A stretch of DNA of 15,652 bases from Candidatus Bathyarchaeota archaeon (GTDB lineage Archaea > Thermoproteota > Bathyarchaeia > Bathyarchaeales > Bathycorpusculaceae), in contig DAOUTL010000015.1 of NCBI GenBank assembly GCA_030626685.1, positions 1-15,652 on the forward strand. Direction: 5' to 3'. This document shows, in pieces, positions 5,682-15,600 of the stretch (the first letter of the stretch is position 1; each line of letters opens with the position of its first letter). A program made the position numbers and the translations under genes. A model generated the notes under the pieces. The model was not told the DNA's origin, searched no databases, and saw nothing but the letters and a program-made list of their open reading frames with translations.

Positions 5682-8669
5682 TCAAAATGATAGTCTATAC
5701 CTGCGTTCCATTACAGTTTTTACCTTCATGTTAGTTAGGGGATCTCTAATCGCTAGTATTTCCGATCTTTCTCTTCCAACGTTATACACGAGGTATAACC
5801 AATAGTTTTTTCTTCTTTTTTCGGCCTCTTTATACTCGCTTTCTGTCAATTCAACTACAAATGCTCTGCCTTCATGACCTTTAACTTCGATGTATCTTAC
5901 TTCGCCAGCTTTTGGGTCGGTGCTTTTTATATCGTAGTGTTCAAATTGTGAGACGTCTATTGGGTCTCGTCCGTTTTCTTTTTCGTATTGGAAGGCTCTT
6001 TTCATAGCTTGTTTTTCAGTAATTTTTCTCACAACAGGACTTGCTCTGGGTACTTTATCTTTATTTTCGGTTATTCTATTTATGACGCCTATAAGGTTGT
6101 CAACCTTTACGTTCATAAGTTCTGGTTTTGGCAACCAGTCTCTGTCTCTGTCCCTCCATTCCTTTTGGTTGAGTGTATGTACATATCTTAAATATTCTAA
6201 GCTAATATAACGAATAAGATCTTCTACGGTTCCTTTTACTCGTGTTTTTACTTTTTCCGGTGGATTCGTTGTGGTATGTTCGTCTGGAATGGTTGCAATG
6301 TTTTGGAGTGCTTCCGAAATGTACGTAGTTAATTGTGCTCCTCTTAGAATTTCTACACCTTTTTCTTCTTCTCCTTTAACAAGTATGCCAACAGGTTCTG
6401 AGTATATTATGTCTTTGTTATGGAGTATTTGTGCTTCAATTAAGTAAAGATCCTCTATTTCGTTTCCGTAAGCGATAATGCAAGGTATTTTCGTTGCTTG
6501 TTTTGGAGCTTTTTGAATTATCGCGTTAAGAATGGCGAAGCACCTGTAATGTTTATCAATTATCTGAGGAGCTGCGCTACCTAGGATTATCAACTCTTTT
6601 TGGGGATCGTAAATTATGCTTAAATATTGTTTTGCCAACGGAATTACGGCTTTAATCAGTTTTTTCAGGCTGTCTTCTATCTCTAATATGCTTTTGAAGC
6701 CTGTACTTCTGTTGATTAGCATCTCTAGATGAAGTGGGTTCACTTGGGGAAAAACTGAGTTTCTTTGAAGTTCGTTGTTTAAGTTTTTCAGGGTTATTAG
6801 GATTTTATCAACAAGTTCGCTTAAGGAGTCTCTTCCACCACGAACGTACGTGTTGATGAGTTCATATTCTGTAGCTTTCATCCTTCGTTTACCCTTTGAA
6901 AGTTCTACGAGTGGGAGCTTTGATGTATCTGCTTTTTCTCTCATGTCTAATACGAGGACGTATTCGCCTACTAACGGTCTGGCTTTTGTTGCCCTATCTA
7001 GTTCTAAGAGTTTTCTATACACAATGTCAAGGGCATCTGAGTCTATTTCGGCTGTGAGAAGTATAGTATAAACATCTACTTTTTTTGTTTGCCCGAGTCT
7101 CCATACTCTTCCCACTCTTTGTTCAAGTTTCACTGGAGACCAAGCTATTTCGTAGTTTATGAGTATGTTTGCAACTTGTAGGTTCAGCCCTTCAGAGGCT
7201 ACATCGCTCGCGACCAGAACCTTACACTTAGGGTTCTTTTCGAATTTTCTTCTAATTTTTTTTAGCTCTTCTTCTTTCCTAGATTCTTCACTAGTAAGTT
7301 TGACGACTGCTTCTTGACCAATTTCATCGATTAGCTTATCGTAGACGTATTTTACCGTGTCTTTAAATTCACTAAACAGTATAATTTTTGACCCTTGTTT
7401 GATGTAATGTTTAACGTATTCTATGATTGCGCTTAATCGGCTGTCTTTACCTTGTATTTTCTCTGCCAATTCATAAAGGGTTGTTAATTCTTTCATTTCT
7501 CTTTCATTTAAGAAAACGGAGCATTCTTCAGCGAACTGATTAACTTGTTCGTCTGGCTCCAGTTCTAAGTCTTCTTCGCCGTAGTCATCAAATCCAAAAC
7601 CGAACACAGAGTCGGCTATGCTTCTTATTTTCTGGTTAAGTTTTGCCTCGATTTCCTCAGGAGTAGCGCTTGATAAGATAACTGCCCTTTTTCTAATCAC
7701 GTTTTCCAATGTTTTCATGGCAGCGTAGGGACTTGAGGTTGCTCTCTTGAATATTATTGTCATTAGTAGCCCAATGGCTCTTGGAGGCTCTTGCATTCTT
7801 TCGTAGTAGTCGATTATTTTTGTTCGCATGAAATTCATCAGTCTTTTTTGAAATTGTTCTTCTTCTTTAGTTGCTTGGACTACTAGGGCGTTAAAGTCGC
7901 ATTCTGGGAAAATGTTGCGTTTTTCGTATATTTTGTTAACTTCTTCTTTTCTTCGTCTGAAGACTGTTACGTTGTGTGTTAGGCTGTAGAACTCTCTGTT
8001 ATTGAGGTATTCGCCTTTTGCAAGGTATGGATCTAAGAGGGTTAATCGTGCTAGGTAATCTTCGGGTATTCCCCGGTGGGGCGTTGCTGTTAGCATAAGG
8101 ACGTTTGTACTCGGTTTTCCTATTATCTGTCCTATTTTTTGTAGTCGTTCTGTTCCTATTCCTAGTCTGTGTGCTTCGTCTACTATTACGATATCCCATT
8201 GGACTTGCTTTATCTTACTGAAGTATCTATATGGTGGTTCATTTCTCTTCACCAAGTCTATTGAAGCAATGTAGCAGCCTTCTGGAAATTGTCTTGCTTC
8301 GAGATCTTTTATGGTGTTGCGTTCGATTCTGTGGATTTTTACGATTCCGATTCTTCTAAGTTCTGTTATCCATTGGTTGATTAGGATTCTAGGGACGAGT
8401 ATTAGAGCTCTTTTTGCTTTTCCAGTTTTTATTAGTTTTCTTAGTAAGGCTAGGGCTGTTATTGTCTTTCCGAGACCTATTTCGTCTGCAATGAGTATTC
8501 TTATTGGTTTTCGGAAAAGAAGTCTTGAGGCTACTTCAACTTGATGTAGATATGGCTCAACTGGTCTTGCACTTGCTTCTGGTATGAGAAAGTTGAAGAA
8601 AGGGTTATAACATGAATAGTTTTCCAAAATCTTGTTAAGGAGTGTAAATATTTGTTTCGAGTTTTCCAT
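5682..8669 (-). CDS. SNF2-like superfamily 2 helicase with C-terminal DUF3883 domain
   Basis: A 995-residue SF2/SNF2-type ATPase. Walker A is ADEIGLGKT at 61-69, DEAH at 164-167 and motif III TATPHRG at 194-200. The C-terminal RecA lobe carries SEGLNLQ at 492-498 and the arginine finger motif QRVGRVWRLGQ at 517-527. A long acidic insertion (about 355-385) separates the lobes. Residues 550-890 are an unassigned helical region. Residues about 893-985 form a DUF3883 domain with D913 (YDIKS), E928 and K930 (IEVKG) and the YWLYLVYNV strand, a PD-(D/E)xK-like arrangement that may be a degenerate nuclease or DNA-binding fold. Similar SNF2-DUF3883 proteins occur in DISARM-type and helicase-methylase-ATPase defence operons, where they probably translocate on double-stranded DNA. 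AGGTG overlapping the upstream stop codon serves as ribosome site, 10 nt after the small-protein gene. Confidence 0.92.
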   Translation of the reverse strand: MENSKQIFTLLNKILENYSCYNPFFNFLIPEASARPVEPYLHQVEVASRLLFRKPIRILIADEIGLGKTITALALLRKLIKTGKAKRALILVPRILINQWITELRRIGIVKIHRIERNTIKDLEARQFPEGCYIASIDLVKRNEPPYRYFSKIKQVQWDIVIVDEAHRLGIGTERLQKIGQIIGKPSTNVLMLTATPHRGIPEDYLARLTLLDPYLAKGEYLNNREFYSLTHNVTVFRRRKEEVNKIYEKRNIFPECDFNALVVQATKEEEQFQKRLMNFMRTKIIDYYERMQEPPRAIGLLMTIIFKRATSSPYAAMKTLENVIRKRAVILSSATPEEIEAKLNQKIRSIADSVFGFGFDDYGEEDLELEPDEQVNQFAEECSVFLNEREMKELTTLYELAEKIQGKDSRLSAIIEYVKHYIKQGSKIILFSEFKDTVKYVYDKLIDEIGQEAVVKLTSEESRKEEELKKIRRKFEKNPKCKVLVASDVASEGLNLQVANILINYEIAWSPVKLEQRVGRVWRLGQTKKVDVYTILLTAEIDSDALDIVYRKLLELDRATKARPLVGEYVLVLDMREKADTSKLPLVELSKGKRRMKATEYELINTYVRGGRDSLSELVDKILITLKNLNNELQRNSVFPQVNPLHLEMLINRSTGFKSILEIEDSLKKLIKAVIPLAKQYLSIIYDPQKELIILGSAAPQIIDKHYRCFAILNAIIQKAPKQATKIPCIIAYGNEIEDLYLIEAQILHNKDIIYSEPVGILVKGEEEKGVEILRGAQLTTYISEALQNIATIPDEHTTTNPPEKVKTRVKGTVEDLIRYISLEYLRYVHTLNQKEWRDRDRDWLPKPELMNVKVDNLIGVINRITENKDKVPRASPVVRKITEKQAMKRAFQYEKENGRDPIDVSQFEHYDIKSTDPKAGEVRYIEVKGHEGRAFVVELTESEYKEAEKRRKNYWLYLVYNVGRERSEILAIRDPLTNMKVKTVMERRYRLSF

Positions 8670-8679
8670 TGGATTGCAC

Positions 8680-9204
8680 CTAAATCAGTTGGTATAAGGT
8701 TTTGAAGGCTTTTGCAGGGCGGAAAAGTTCTATTCTCCTCCGTGTCCTGCTGAATATCTCTTTGAATATTGATGCCCAGTAATGTGCTTCGTATGCTCCT
8801 AGGTCTTTTACGATGTCTTTTAGCTTGTTTGCTATCAGCGGATTTCGTATGCTTTGTCTGACTGTTGCATATATCATTAGTTTTTCGTATTTGTCTTCTT
8901 CATTTACTCTGAGCAGTAGGTTTGGTTGGGGTACTGTACTTTTTGTTTCTTGTTCTTGTTTTTCGCAGGTTATTCCTTCTGCAAGCTCTTTCGCTAAAAT
9001 TTCCAGTTCAGTTGGGTCGCAGCGTACTTGTACTTCTGGATTTTGTTTTTTCTTTTTGGTGTTTGATGCAATGTAAGGGTAAAAAGAAGCAAGCGTTATT
9101 ATCTTTGGTTGAGTTTTGTTATTTATTCTTCTCCAAACTTTAATTGCTTTAAATTTTACTTGCCTCTCTATTCTGGTGGTTTCTTCAAACATGGTTAGTT
9201 TCAT
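8680..9204 (-). CDS. Small unrecognised protein of the methylase/ATPase/helicase operon
   Basis: About 174 residues if it begins at ATG 9204, which overlaps the TGA of the DUF499 gene as ATGA; a second ATG at 9192 has AGGATGA about 7 nt before it and is equally plausible. The open frame reaches back to 9249, but that would overlap the ATPase gene by 49 nt. I do not recognise the family. The N-terminal half is basic with beta-like stretches (VKFKAIKVWRRI, KIITLASFYPY). A Lys/Gln-rich linker around residue 70-100 leads to a helical C-terminal half with LRVNEEDKYEKLMIYATVR and YWASIFKEIFSRTRRRI. No catalytic motif, zinc ligand or membrane segment is visible. DUF3780 proteins sit at this position in related operons, but I see no clear match to that family. 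Translational coupling on both sides suggests a structural subunit or adaptor linking the ATPase and the helicase. Confidence 0.75.
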   Translation of the reverse strand: MKLTMFEETTRIERQVKFKAIKVWRRINNKTQPKIITLASFYPYIASNTKKKKQNPEVQVRCDPTELEILAKELAEGITCEKQEQETKSTVPQPNLLLRVNEEDKYEKLMIYATVRQSIRNPLIANKLKDIVKDLGAYEAHYWASIFKEIFSRTRRRIELFRPAKAFKTLYQLI

Positions 9205-12200
9205 CCTTGTTTTAGAAGTCGGTATTTTATGTTCTTTAGGTCTTGACATGATGCTACTAAAATTTCGTTAACTACTAAGCCTTCTTCTAATCTTATATCT
9301 GTGTTGAAAGTTTTGACTGTTCCTTCCGTTGTGTCTGTTGATTCTTTTATCAGGTGTTTGAATATTGCGGGGTCTGTGTTTAGGACATTTATGTCGATTT
9401 TGCATATTCCAGAAGTTATTGTTGCATTTCCGTCTAGAACGCTTGTGAGTTCTCTCAGCATTGGTTCTATTGTATACATTAAACTAGTGAAGGATTCAAA
9501 GTCTGATGTGCTGATTTGTATTAATTTGCGCCCTATGTGTTCGTTTGTTAGTTTGTGTACTTCTTCGAATTTTATTTCTGGAAGAATTTCGATTGTAAGA
9601 GTTTTGGTGATCTTTGTTTTCTTTGGATCTTTGGCTATTGCGTTGAGGTTGATGGTCAGAAGTCTTGGTTGTTTAGGCGCTTTAAGTTTCCATTTTGCCG
9701 AGAAGGGTGGTTTTCCTTTTTCTGGGATTATTTTCCCTTCTTCTGCTTCTAGTTCTATTTCATAGTTGAATGTACCTATTTGCTCTACGTCTACAGCTAT
9801 TTCGATTGATTCGTTGATTTTTGAGCGAACGAAGTCGGGACTTAAGATGACGTCAAACTCTTCTCTGATGGTTTCTAAATGTTCTATTATTGGGTAAGTT
9901 CTCAGTGTTTCTTCAAATTCTGGTTGTTTTATTACTTCGCTGAGTCTTCTTTCCATTCCTTCTATTAAAACTGCGTACCATATGCGTTTTTTAGCACCTT
10001 CTTCCTCAAATGTTCCTTCTTTTTTGAGCAGCGTTTCCGCAAATTCTTTTGCCGCAAGTCTCCAAGGTATTATTGTGTCTTCTTGATCTATGAATGTTGG
10101 TTCGTCCCCTCTTTCTATTCCTTCCATGGGTTTCTCTTCGTATACTTTTTTCCAGCGGAGTCTGTTTTCTCTTACGCTTCTTATTGCTATGTCTAGGTTT
10201 GCTACTCCTTCTCGTAGGGCTGTTCTGAGCATATCAAGAGTGATTATTGGCAGTTTTGGGTTTGTTAAGAAGTATCCGAGTAGGTCGCTTATGCCTATTT
10301 CTCGATCTCCTTCTTTTAAGCTCGTTCCTAGTCTTTCATTTAGGAGGAAGTCTAGTCCTTCGAAGTTTATTGTGTAGTCTGGTGGGATTTTTGCTATGCT
10401 TCTGTCTTGGAGTGTTAGTTCTGCTTGGGATATTATTGATCTTGAGGGTGATACCTTTGTGGTTGCTACATCGTCGGTTTTCTTTTCCGTACAGTATTTT
10501 GGGTATGAGATCGTGTCTAGCGCTGATAGGGTTCTTCTTAGGATTTCTCCGTATTTTGTTCTTATATAGGTGTCTGCTTTTCTTTTTTGTATATCTCTGA
10601 TGGTTTCGTCTGGGTAGATTTGGTCGAGTTCTGTTGTTATTTTGTTTGCAGCTATGTACTTCTTTACTTCTGTTAGGAGTCTATCGATGAGGCTTTCATC
10701 ACTTGGGTAAAGAACTGTAACGGTGTTTCTGTAGGTTCTTGTTCTTCCATCTTCTTCGTATATAAGTTCGTAGAGTTCTTCTTCGGCTGGTTTTTTGAGG
10801 AGAACAAGCAATGTGTAGTTTTGTATTCCTTTGAGGATGGTTTTTTCTTCTGGTGTAATTATTGTACAGTTTTTTTCTATGAAGATTTTTGGTTTGATCT
10901 CTTCTCCTAGTCTTCGGCGTTTCCGTCTTCCGGCTACTATGTCTATGTCTGCTGTGAGGATTTTGTTTGTTAGTTCTTTGAGTTGTTTGTATGCTTCTCT
11001 GTTTTCTATGTCTTTGGCTCTTCTTTCTATGGTTTCTACTATCGTTGGGAAGGGTGTAAACCATGCTCTTTCGTCTCGTAGTTGGAAGTGTATTAGGGTG
11101 CTGTCCATTTCTTCGAGTATGTCGTATATGTCGGCGATCTTGTAGTCTTGTTTTTTGAAGAAGGCTGTTTCATAGGTCATGAAGGCTGTTTCTTGTTTTG
11201 TTGGGAATGGTTTGGCTGGGGTGAGTATTTCTGCGCCGTAGGTGAAGGTTTTTAGGAATATGGTTATTGCCATTTTGTAGGCTAGTTCTGGTTTTGATGT
11301 TTGTTCTACTCTTCCTAGGTTTCCTGTTTCAGTTACTATGTCTTTGTTTAGTGCTGCGTCGTATGTTCGGTAGGTTGTTGTTATTAGTTTGCTTCTTATG
11401 TTTGGGTTTGATAGGTCTATGTGCCAAGGCATTATTAGGTCTGGGTTTTCTTTCTTGTTTTTCCATAGGGTGCGGGTTACTTCTCTCGTTATTCTTAGGG
11501 CGTCTCTTGTTTTTTGCAGTTCTGGTGATCTCGTTACTACTTCGTATAGGATTGAGACATATGTGGGGTGATATGGGTAGTAATCTGCTATTTTTCTAGC
11601 TTCTGCTATGACTGTTTTTCCGAATATTTCTGGGTTTTCGTTGTAGGTTGCTATGTATTTTCTTTGGGTTTCTGTGGCTTCTGTACTGGTTATTTGTTTG
11701 AACGTTCTCTTCTTTAAAACTTCTATCACGTCGGTTGCCGTTAATGGTATGTCTATTTTGCCTACTACTCGGCCTATTGACCTGTGGACTTTCCGTGCTT
11801 CTTCTCTAAAGGCTTCTTCATATATGTATGATTCTTTTTCTGCGCCTGTTTTTTCATCCTTTGTTATTTTTACGTCGATTGGTAGGGTGATTATTATGGC
11901 TGTTTTTGTTCCTATGACTGCCCTAGCCAGGTTTTCTACGAAGGTTGTCATGTTTTCTCCGTAGTCTTTTAACGCTGGGTCTAGGGCTCTTTTTAGGGTG
12001 TGTATGCGTTTGACTATTTCATCTATTAGGATTTGGATTGGTTGGTTTCCGAGTAGGTTTTTTATTTCGTCTGGTGTTGGTGATACTCCTGTTTGATCTC
12101 TTGTTCTTAATATGTCGTATCTTCCTAGTTGGTGAGCTAGGGCTCCCCATATGGTTTTTACTTTGTATGCTTTTGTGTCGAGTGGTGTTGAGGGGTCTGG

Positions 12201-12593
12201 AACTAGTTCGGGGCTGTCGCAATCTAATATTATTGTTCTTATTTTTGGTGTTAGTTCGGTTAGTTGTTTTGCTAGTTGTTTGTCTTTTTCTGCTAGTATT
12301 ATTGGGTTTTTTATGGCGTGGTATATTGTTATGAGTGTGTGGGTTTTTCCTCCTCCGTACAGTGAGAATAGTGGGTAGACGTTTCTTCCGCCTTTCCCGC
12401 TTAGAGCGTTTATTATTTCTTTTAGTATATTTTGCATTGATGGTGACAGGTGCGTTCTTTTGAAAAATTCTTGCGGGTTTGTGTAGATTTCTGGTGCTTT
12501 GTTTAAGGTGACTTCATACAGGGCTGGAGCTAATTGTTCGTCTAGTGTTCTATCGAAAACGTCTTCCCAAACGTCATTCAGTTTAATACCCAT
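9201..12593 (-). CDS. DUF499 AAA+ ATPase (large defence-system ATPase)
   Basis: A 1130-residue ATPase of the DUF499 family. The N-terminus NDVWEDVFDRTLDEQLAPA and the P-loop LYGGGKTHTL (Walker A about 78-84, K83) are characteristic. A probable Walker B is ILIDE at 188-192. The region up to about residue 420 is the AAA+ core, and the rest is long, helical and charged, with beta-rich segments near 890-1010 (VDVEQIGTFNYEIELEAEEG). DUF499 proteins accompany DUF1156 methyltransferases and helicases in predicted anti-phage operons, much as the BrxC-type P-loop ATPase does in BREX. It is likely a DNA- or complex-remodelling motor. The ATG is preceded by AGGTGAG 8-14 nt upstream and lies 17 nt after the methyltransferase stop. 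Its sense strand is strikingly A/C-rich: the complement of 12241-12300 has 35 A and 14 C in 60. That produces many long Leu/Ser/Val-rich artefact frames on the opposite strand. Confidence 0.92.
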   Translation of the reverse strand: MGIKLNDVWEDVFDRTLDEQLAPALYEVTLNKAPEIYTNPQEFFKRTHLSPSMQNILKEIINALSGKGGRNVYPLFSLYGGGKTHTLITIYHAIKNPIILAEKDKQLAKQLTELTPKIRTIILDCDSPELVPDPSTPLDTKAYKVKTIWGALAHQLGRYDILRTRDQTGVSPTPDEIKNLLGNQPIQILIDEIVKRIHTLKRALDPALKDYGENMTTFVENLARAVIGTKTAIIITLPIDVKITKDEKTGAEKESYIYEEAFREEARKVHRSIGRVVGKIDIPLTATDVIEVLKKRTFKQITSTEATETQRKYIATYNENPEIFGKTVIAEARKIADYYPYHPTYVSILYEVVTRSPELQKTRDALRITREVTRTLWKNKKENPDLIMPWHIDLSNPNIRSKLITTTYRTYDAALNKDIVTETGNLGRVEQTSKPELAYKMAITIFLKTFTYGAEILTPAKPFPTKQETAFMTYETAFFKKQDYKIADIYDILEEMDSTLIHFQLRDERAWFTPFPTIVETIERRAKDIENREAYKQLKELTNKILTADIDIVAGRRKRRRLGEEIKPKIFIEKNCTIITPEEKTILKGIQNYTLLVLLKKPAEEELYELIYEEDGRTRTYRNTVTVLYPSDESLIDRLLTEVKKYIAANKITTELDQIYPDETIRDIQKRKADTYIRTKYGEILRRTLSALDTISYPKYCTEKKTDDVATTKVSPSRSIISQAELTLQDRSIAKIPPDYTINFEGLDFLLNERLGTSLKEGDREIGISDLLGYFLTNPKLPIITLDMLRTALREGVANLDIAIRSVRENRLRWKKVYEEKPMEGIERGDEPTFIDQEDTIIPWRLAAKEFAETLLKKEGTFEEEGAKKRIWYAVLIEGMERRLSEVIKQPEFEETLRTYPIIEHLETIREEFDVILSPDFVRSKINESIEIAVDVEQIGTFNYEIELEAEEGKIIPEKGKPPFSAKWKLKAPKQPRLLTINLNAIAKDPKKTKITKTLTIEILPEIKFEEVHKLTNEHIGRKLIQISTSDFESFTSLMYTIEPMLRELTSVLDGNATITSGICKIDINVLNTDPAIFKHLIKESTDTTEGTVKTFNTDIRLEEGLVVNEILVASCQDLKNIKYRLLKQG

Positions 12594-12610
12594 TTTAATC
12601 TCACCTATAA

Positions 12611-15600
12611 CTATGCAAGCTTCTCACCTTTAATTCGTGCGATAATCTCTTGGCATGCTTTTTTCTCAGGATCAGATGGTGGAAGAACTTTGGCTAGGAT
12701 TGCCGCGATATTTATGGCTTCTTCCATTTCGCTACTGTATTCTTCTTTAAGTTGCGAAAATCTGGTCAGGAATTGTTTTAGCGGCATGGTCACTGCAAAG
12801 TATTCTAGGGAATGTAAAGCGTCTAGCGGTGATTCTATAGTAGGTTTTGCTGGGTTAATGCCTCTTCTTTGTATGAGTTCCTCAAAGCTTTTTCTATCAG
12901 CTGTTGCTGGTTCTTCAAGATAGAATTTTTCCTTTTCCTTACGTAAGACCGTTAGGTTTTGAAGTGTGTTTAAGTCTGCTTTAGTGCCTATGGATAATAA
13001 GGCCGTATTGCTTCGGTCTAGCTTTCTTTTTGCTCTTGGAGGCTTCTCGAATAGTGCTTTTGTTATGAGGTAGAATAATGATTCCGGTCTCTTGACTTCG
13101 CCTGGTGTTCCTGCGAACTCTCCAAGAGCCATTGCAAGGGCTTTGGCTGTAGCAGGGTATACGTAATCTGTTACTAAGCTTTTTACGTCTAAAACGCCTA
13201 TAGGACTGTATAGGTTTTCGTAGCGAGTGAACAAGCTTAGAATGGAGGCCATTGTACCTACAAAAAGATCAGATCCTAAACGGCCAGTTTTTATAAGTTC
13301 CAATGCTGCAAGCCTAGCATCTTTAAGAGCTTTCTCGTACAACTCTTCTAAGCTGGATGAGCCTAAAGAGCCTTTTCTCCAAACTACTATAATACTGGTG
13401 TCTAAAGCGTATTTACCTCGTGCAGTAAGTCTCTGAAGAGATTCAGTCGCTATAGGAAAAGCGTTTACTACTCTAAATCCTCCACCCTTCCAGCCAGCTT
13501 GCAATAGAGCTATCCAAGCATCAGGGGAGGTATGAGCGTAGTAGGTTAGTAGTAAACCATTATCCTTAAGGTGGGCCCTCATAGTTATGAAGCTTTGCGT
13601 TAAGAGGTTAAGGAAGTGCCGCTCGCCCATGGCCATGTCAGCCTCAGGTCCGAGTCTCGGTGGGTTCAGGCTAACCTCGCGCTTAGCAAACTCCTCCCAT
13701 TGAGTTCTGATTTCAACGCATTTCGCACCCACACGTTTGAAAAAAGACTTCTGTAAAAATCTAGGAACAAGCCTACCCTCATTAGTATCGCTCAGAGCTC
13801 TTTTTAGCCAAACATAGTAGAAATCACTAAGCTCTGCATAAGGCACATCGGAGTAATAAGGGGGGTCAGTTACAATTATGTCAAATTTTTCGCCAACATT
13901 GAGTAATGAGGCATCGGCTAGTAATACCCTTGCTAACATGGACTGCTCTGCATTGGCTCCTATGACACTTTTGCAGCTTTTATTCGAATTATTCGCGCCA
14001 TATTTTTGGAGATTGCCCTTACCAGCGTTAAATGACAAGGCCGAGACTAAATACCTTAGACCGCTCAGAACATTAGAAACACACCTAACCCAGGAGCCCG
14101 TGGTTTCAGCAAATGGATTTACGTCACACCAGTTCCAATTCATAGCTATCCCCCTAGCTGCCATCGTTTCATTAGGAAAAAGCCAAGAAGTAGTCCAGTG
14201 GTTTACAATAGAACTGAAGTCAGCATATTTACAGAGGCTGATTGCAAGAGAAGCTACTATCGCCTCAGCATAATCTTTTGCTTTATTCTGACCTAATCCT
14301 TCGTTTATTTTATTTTCTTCAACTCTCTTTCCAACTTCACGTATCAGCTTTACTATTTTATTTAAGCACAATAGTTGCCTAACATTGAAAAGTTTATACC
14401 ACTCACTCATGTCGTAATTTATCGGTTGTAGGTATCCACCAATAGCTTGTGTTCCATACGGCGCTAACGGTTCTGTTGGTATATCCGGGTCTTTTTGCTG
14501 CATAACCCACTCTATTTTTTGCCTCGCGAATTCCAGCTTTTTTTGATCCTCTGCGGTACAACGTTCGAATGTTATTTTTCCGTTACTTTTCTTTGCTTTA
14601 ACTAGCAGAATAGGCTTTGCTAGACTAGAATCTCCGCTAAAGAACTTTTTAACTGCATACTTTATATATCCAACGAGCTCGTTTCTTAGTTGCTTTGGTA
14701 GTTTAGACGCATCCGTGTAATGTTTCCCCGTTTGAGGGTGTATCTGATGTATAGTATTGTTGCAATGAAGACATACGGCGGTCTCTTTTCTGGTATCTAT
14801 GTTAGGCTTTGGCACTCCAAACTCTTTACCATTTGAAAGAGTTAAAATACCCCTTTTTGCATCAAACCTAACTCCCTTAAATTCTGTGGCCTTTAGGATC
14901 TCGTTCAAATCCACAACTTCAATTAGAACTCTGTCACCTCCCACTTTAGGTTTCATCCAAACCAGTCGAATGTAGGACTTCTCTCCTTTTCTTTTCTTAC
15001 TAAGCCTCGCAAGCCACCAGTTCCCAACTAAAATGGTGAATTTTTTGCAAATTGGACACCTAACGTTCCAACTACCTATGTAAACCGCTACATCAGAATC
15101 ATATAACTGCTGGATAAGTGAGTCATGTCTAAGTTGCTCCGTCACCCATTTGCCCCACCACTCAACATCTTTCACAAGCTGCTTACCATACTTCAAAGGA
15201 TACTCCAAAATTGCCTTCAAAAAAACATAGCAAGCGGGCAAAAGCTCAACAGCCACAACCTTGCTTAAACCAAGCCTTAAAGCCTCAAGCGGGATGCAAC
15301 CAAATCCGGCAAAAGGATCCAGCAAGCTTTTTCCTTTAAACCATTCCTGCCATTTTTCAGACAAAACTGGATTATGCCTATGAGGTGATTTTTCGTCAAG
15401 CCTCAAGGCCCGACGAAACTCACTCAGACTGACATTACTAGGTACAAGAGCCCCGCCGATAATGGCTCTAGAACCCGTCAAAGGCTTGCGGGTCCACCAA
15501 AATACCACCTCCCAATAACGTGGCCTACCACCTCCAGCCTTCTCCCTGGCAGACTTCTCACTCACCAAACCAACAGGAAACCGACTAGTCTCAATAAGAC

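Noticed and set aside
8680..9249. Start of the small operon protein at 9249
   Set aside because: That start would overlap the ATPase gene by 49 nt. The ATGA overlap at 9204 or the ATG at 9192 gives normal operon spacing.
9301..9765. 154-residue plus-strand open frame
   Set aside because: It is a shadow of the DUF499 gene. The A/C-rich sense strand yields long Val/Leu/Ser-rich frames on the opposite strand, several of which occur along 9300-12400.
13878..14273. 131-residue plus-strand open frame
   Set aside because: It lies antisense to the centre of the methyltransferase, spanning its DPPY region, with no ribosome site or motif.
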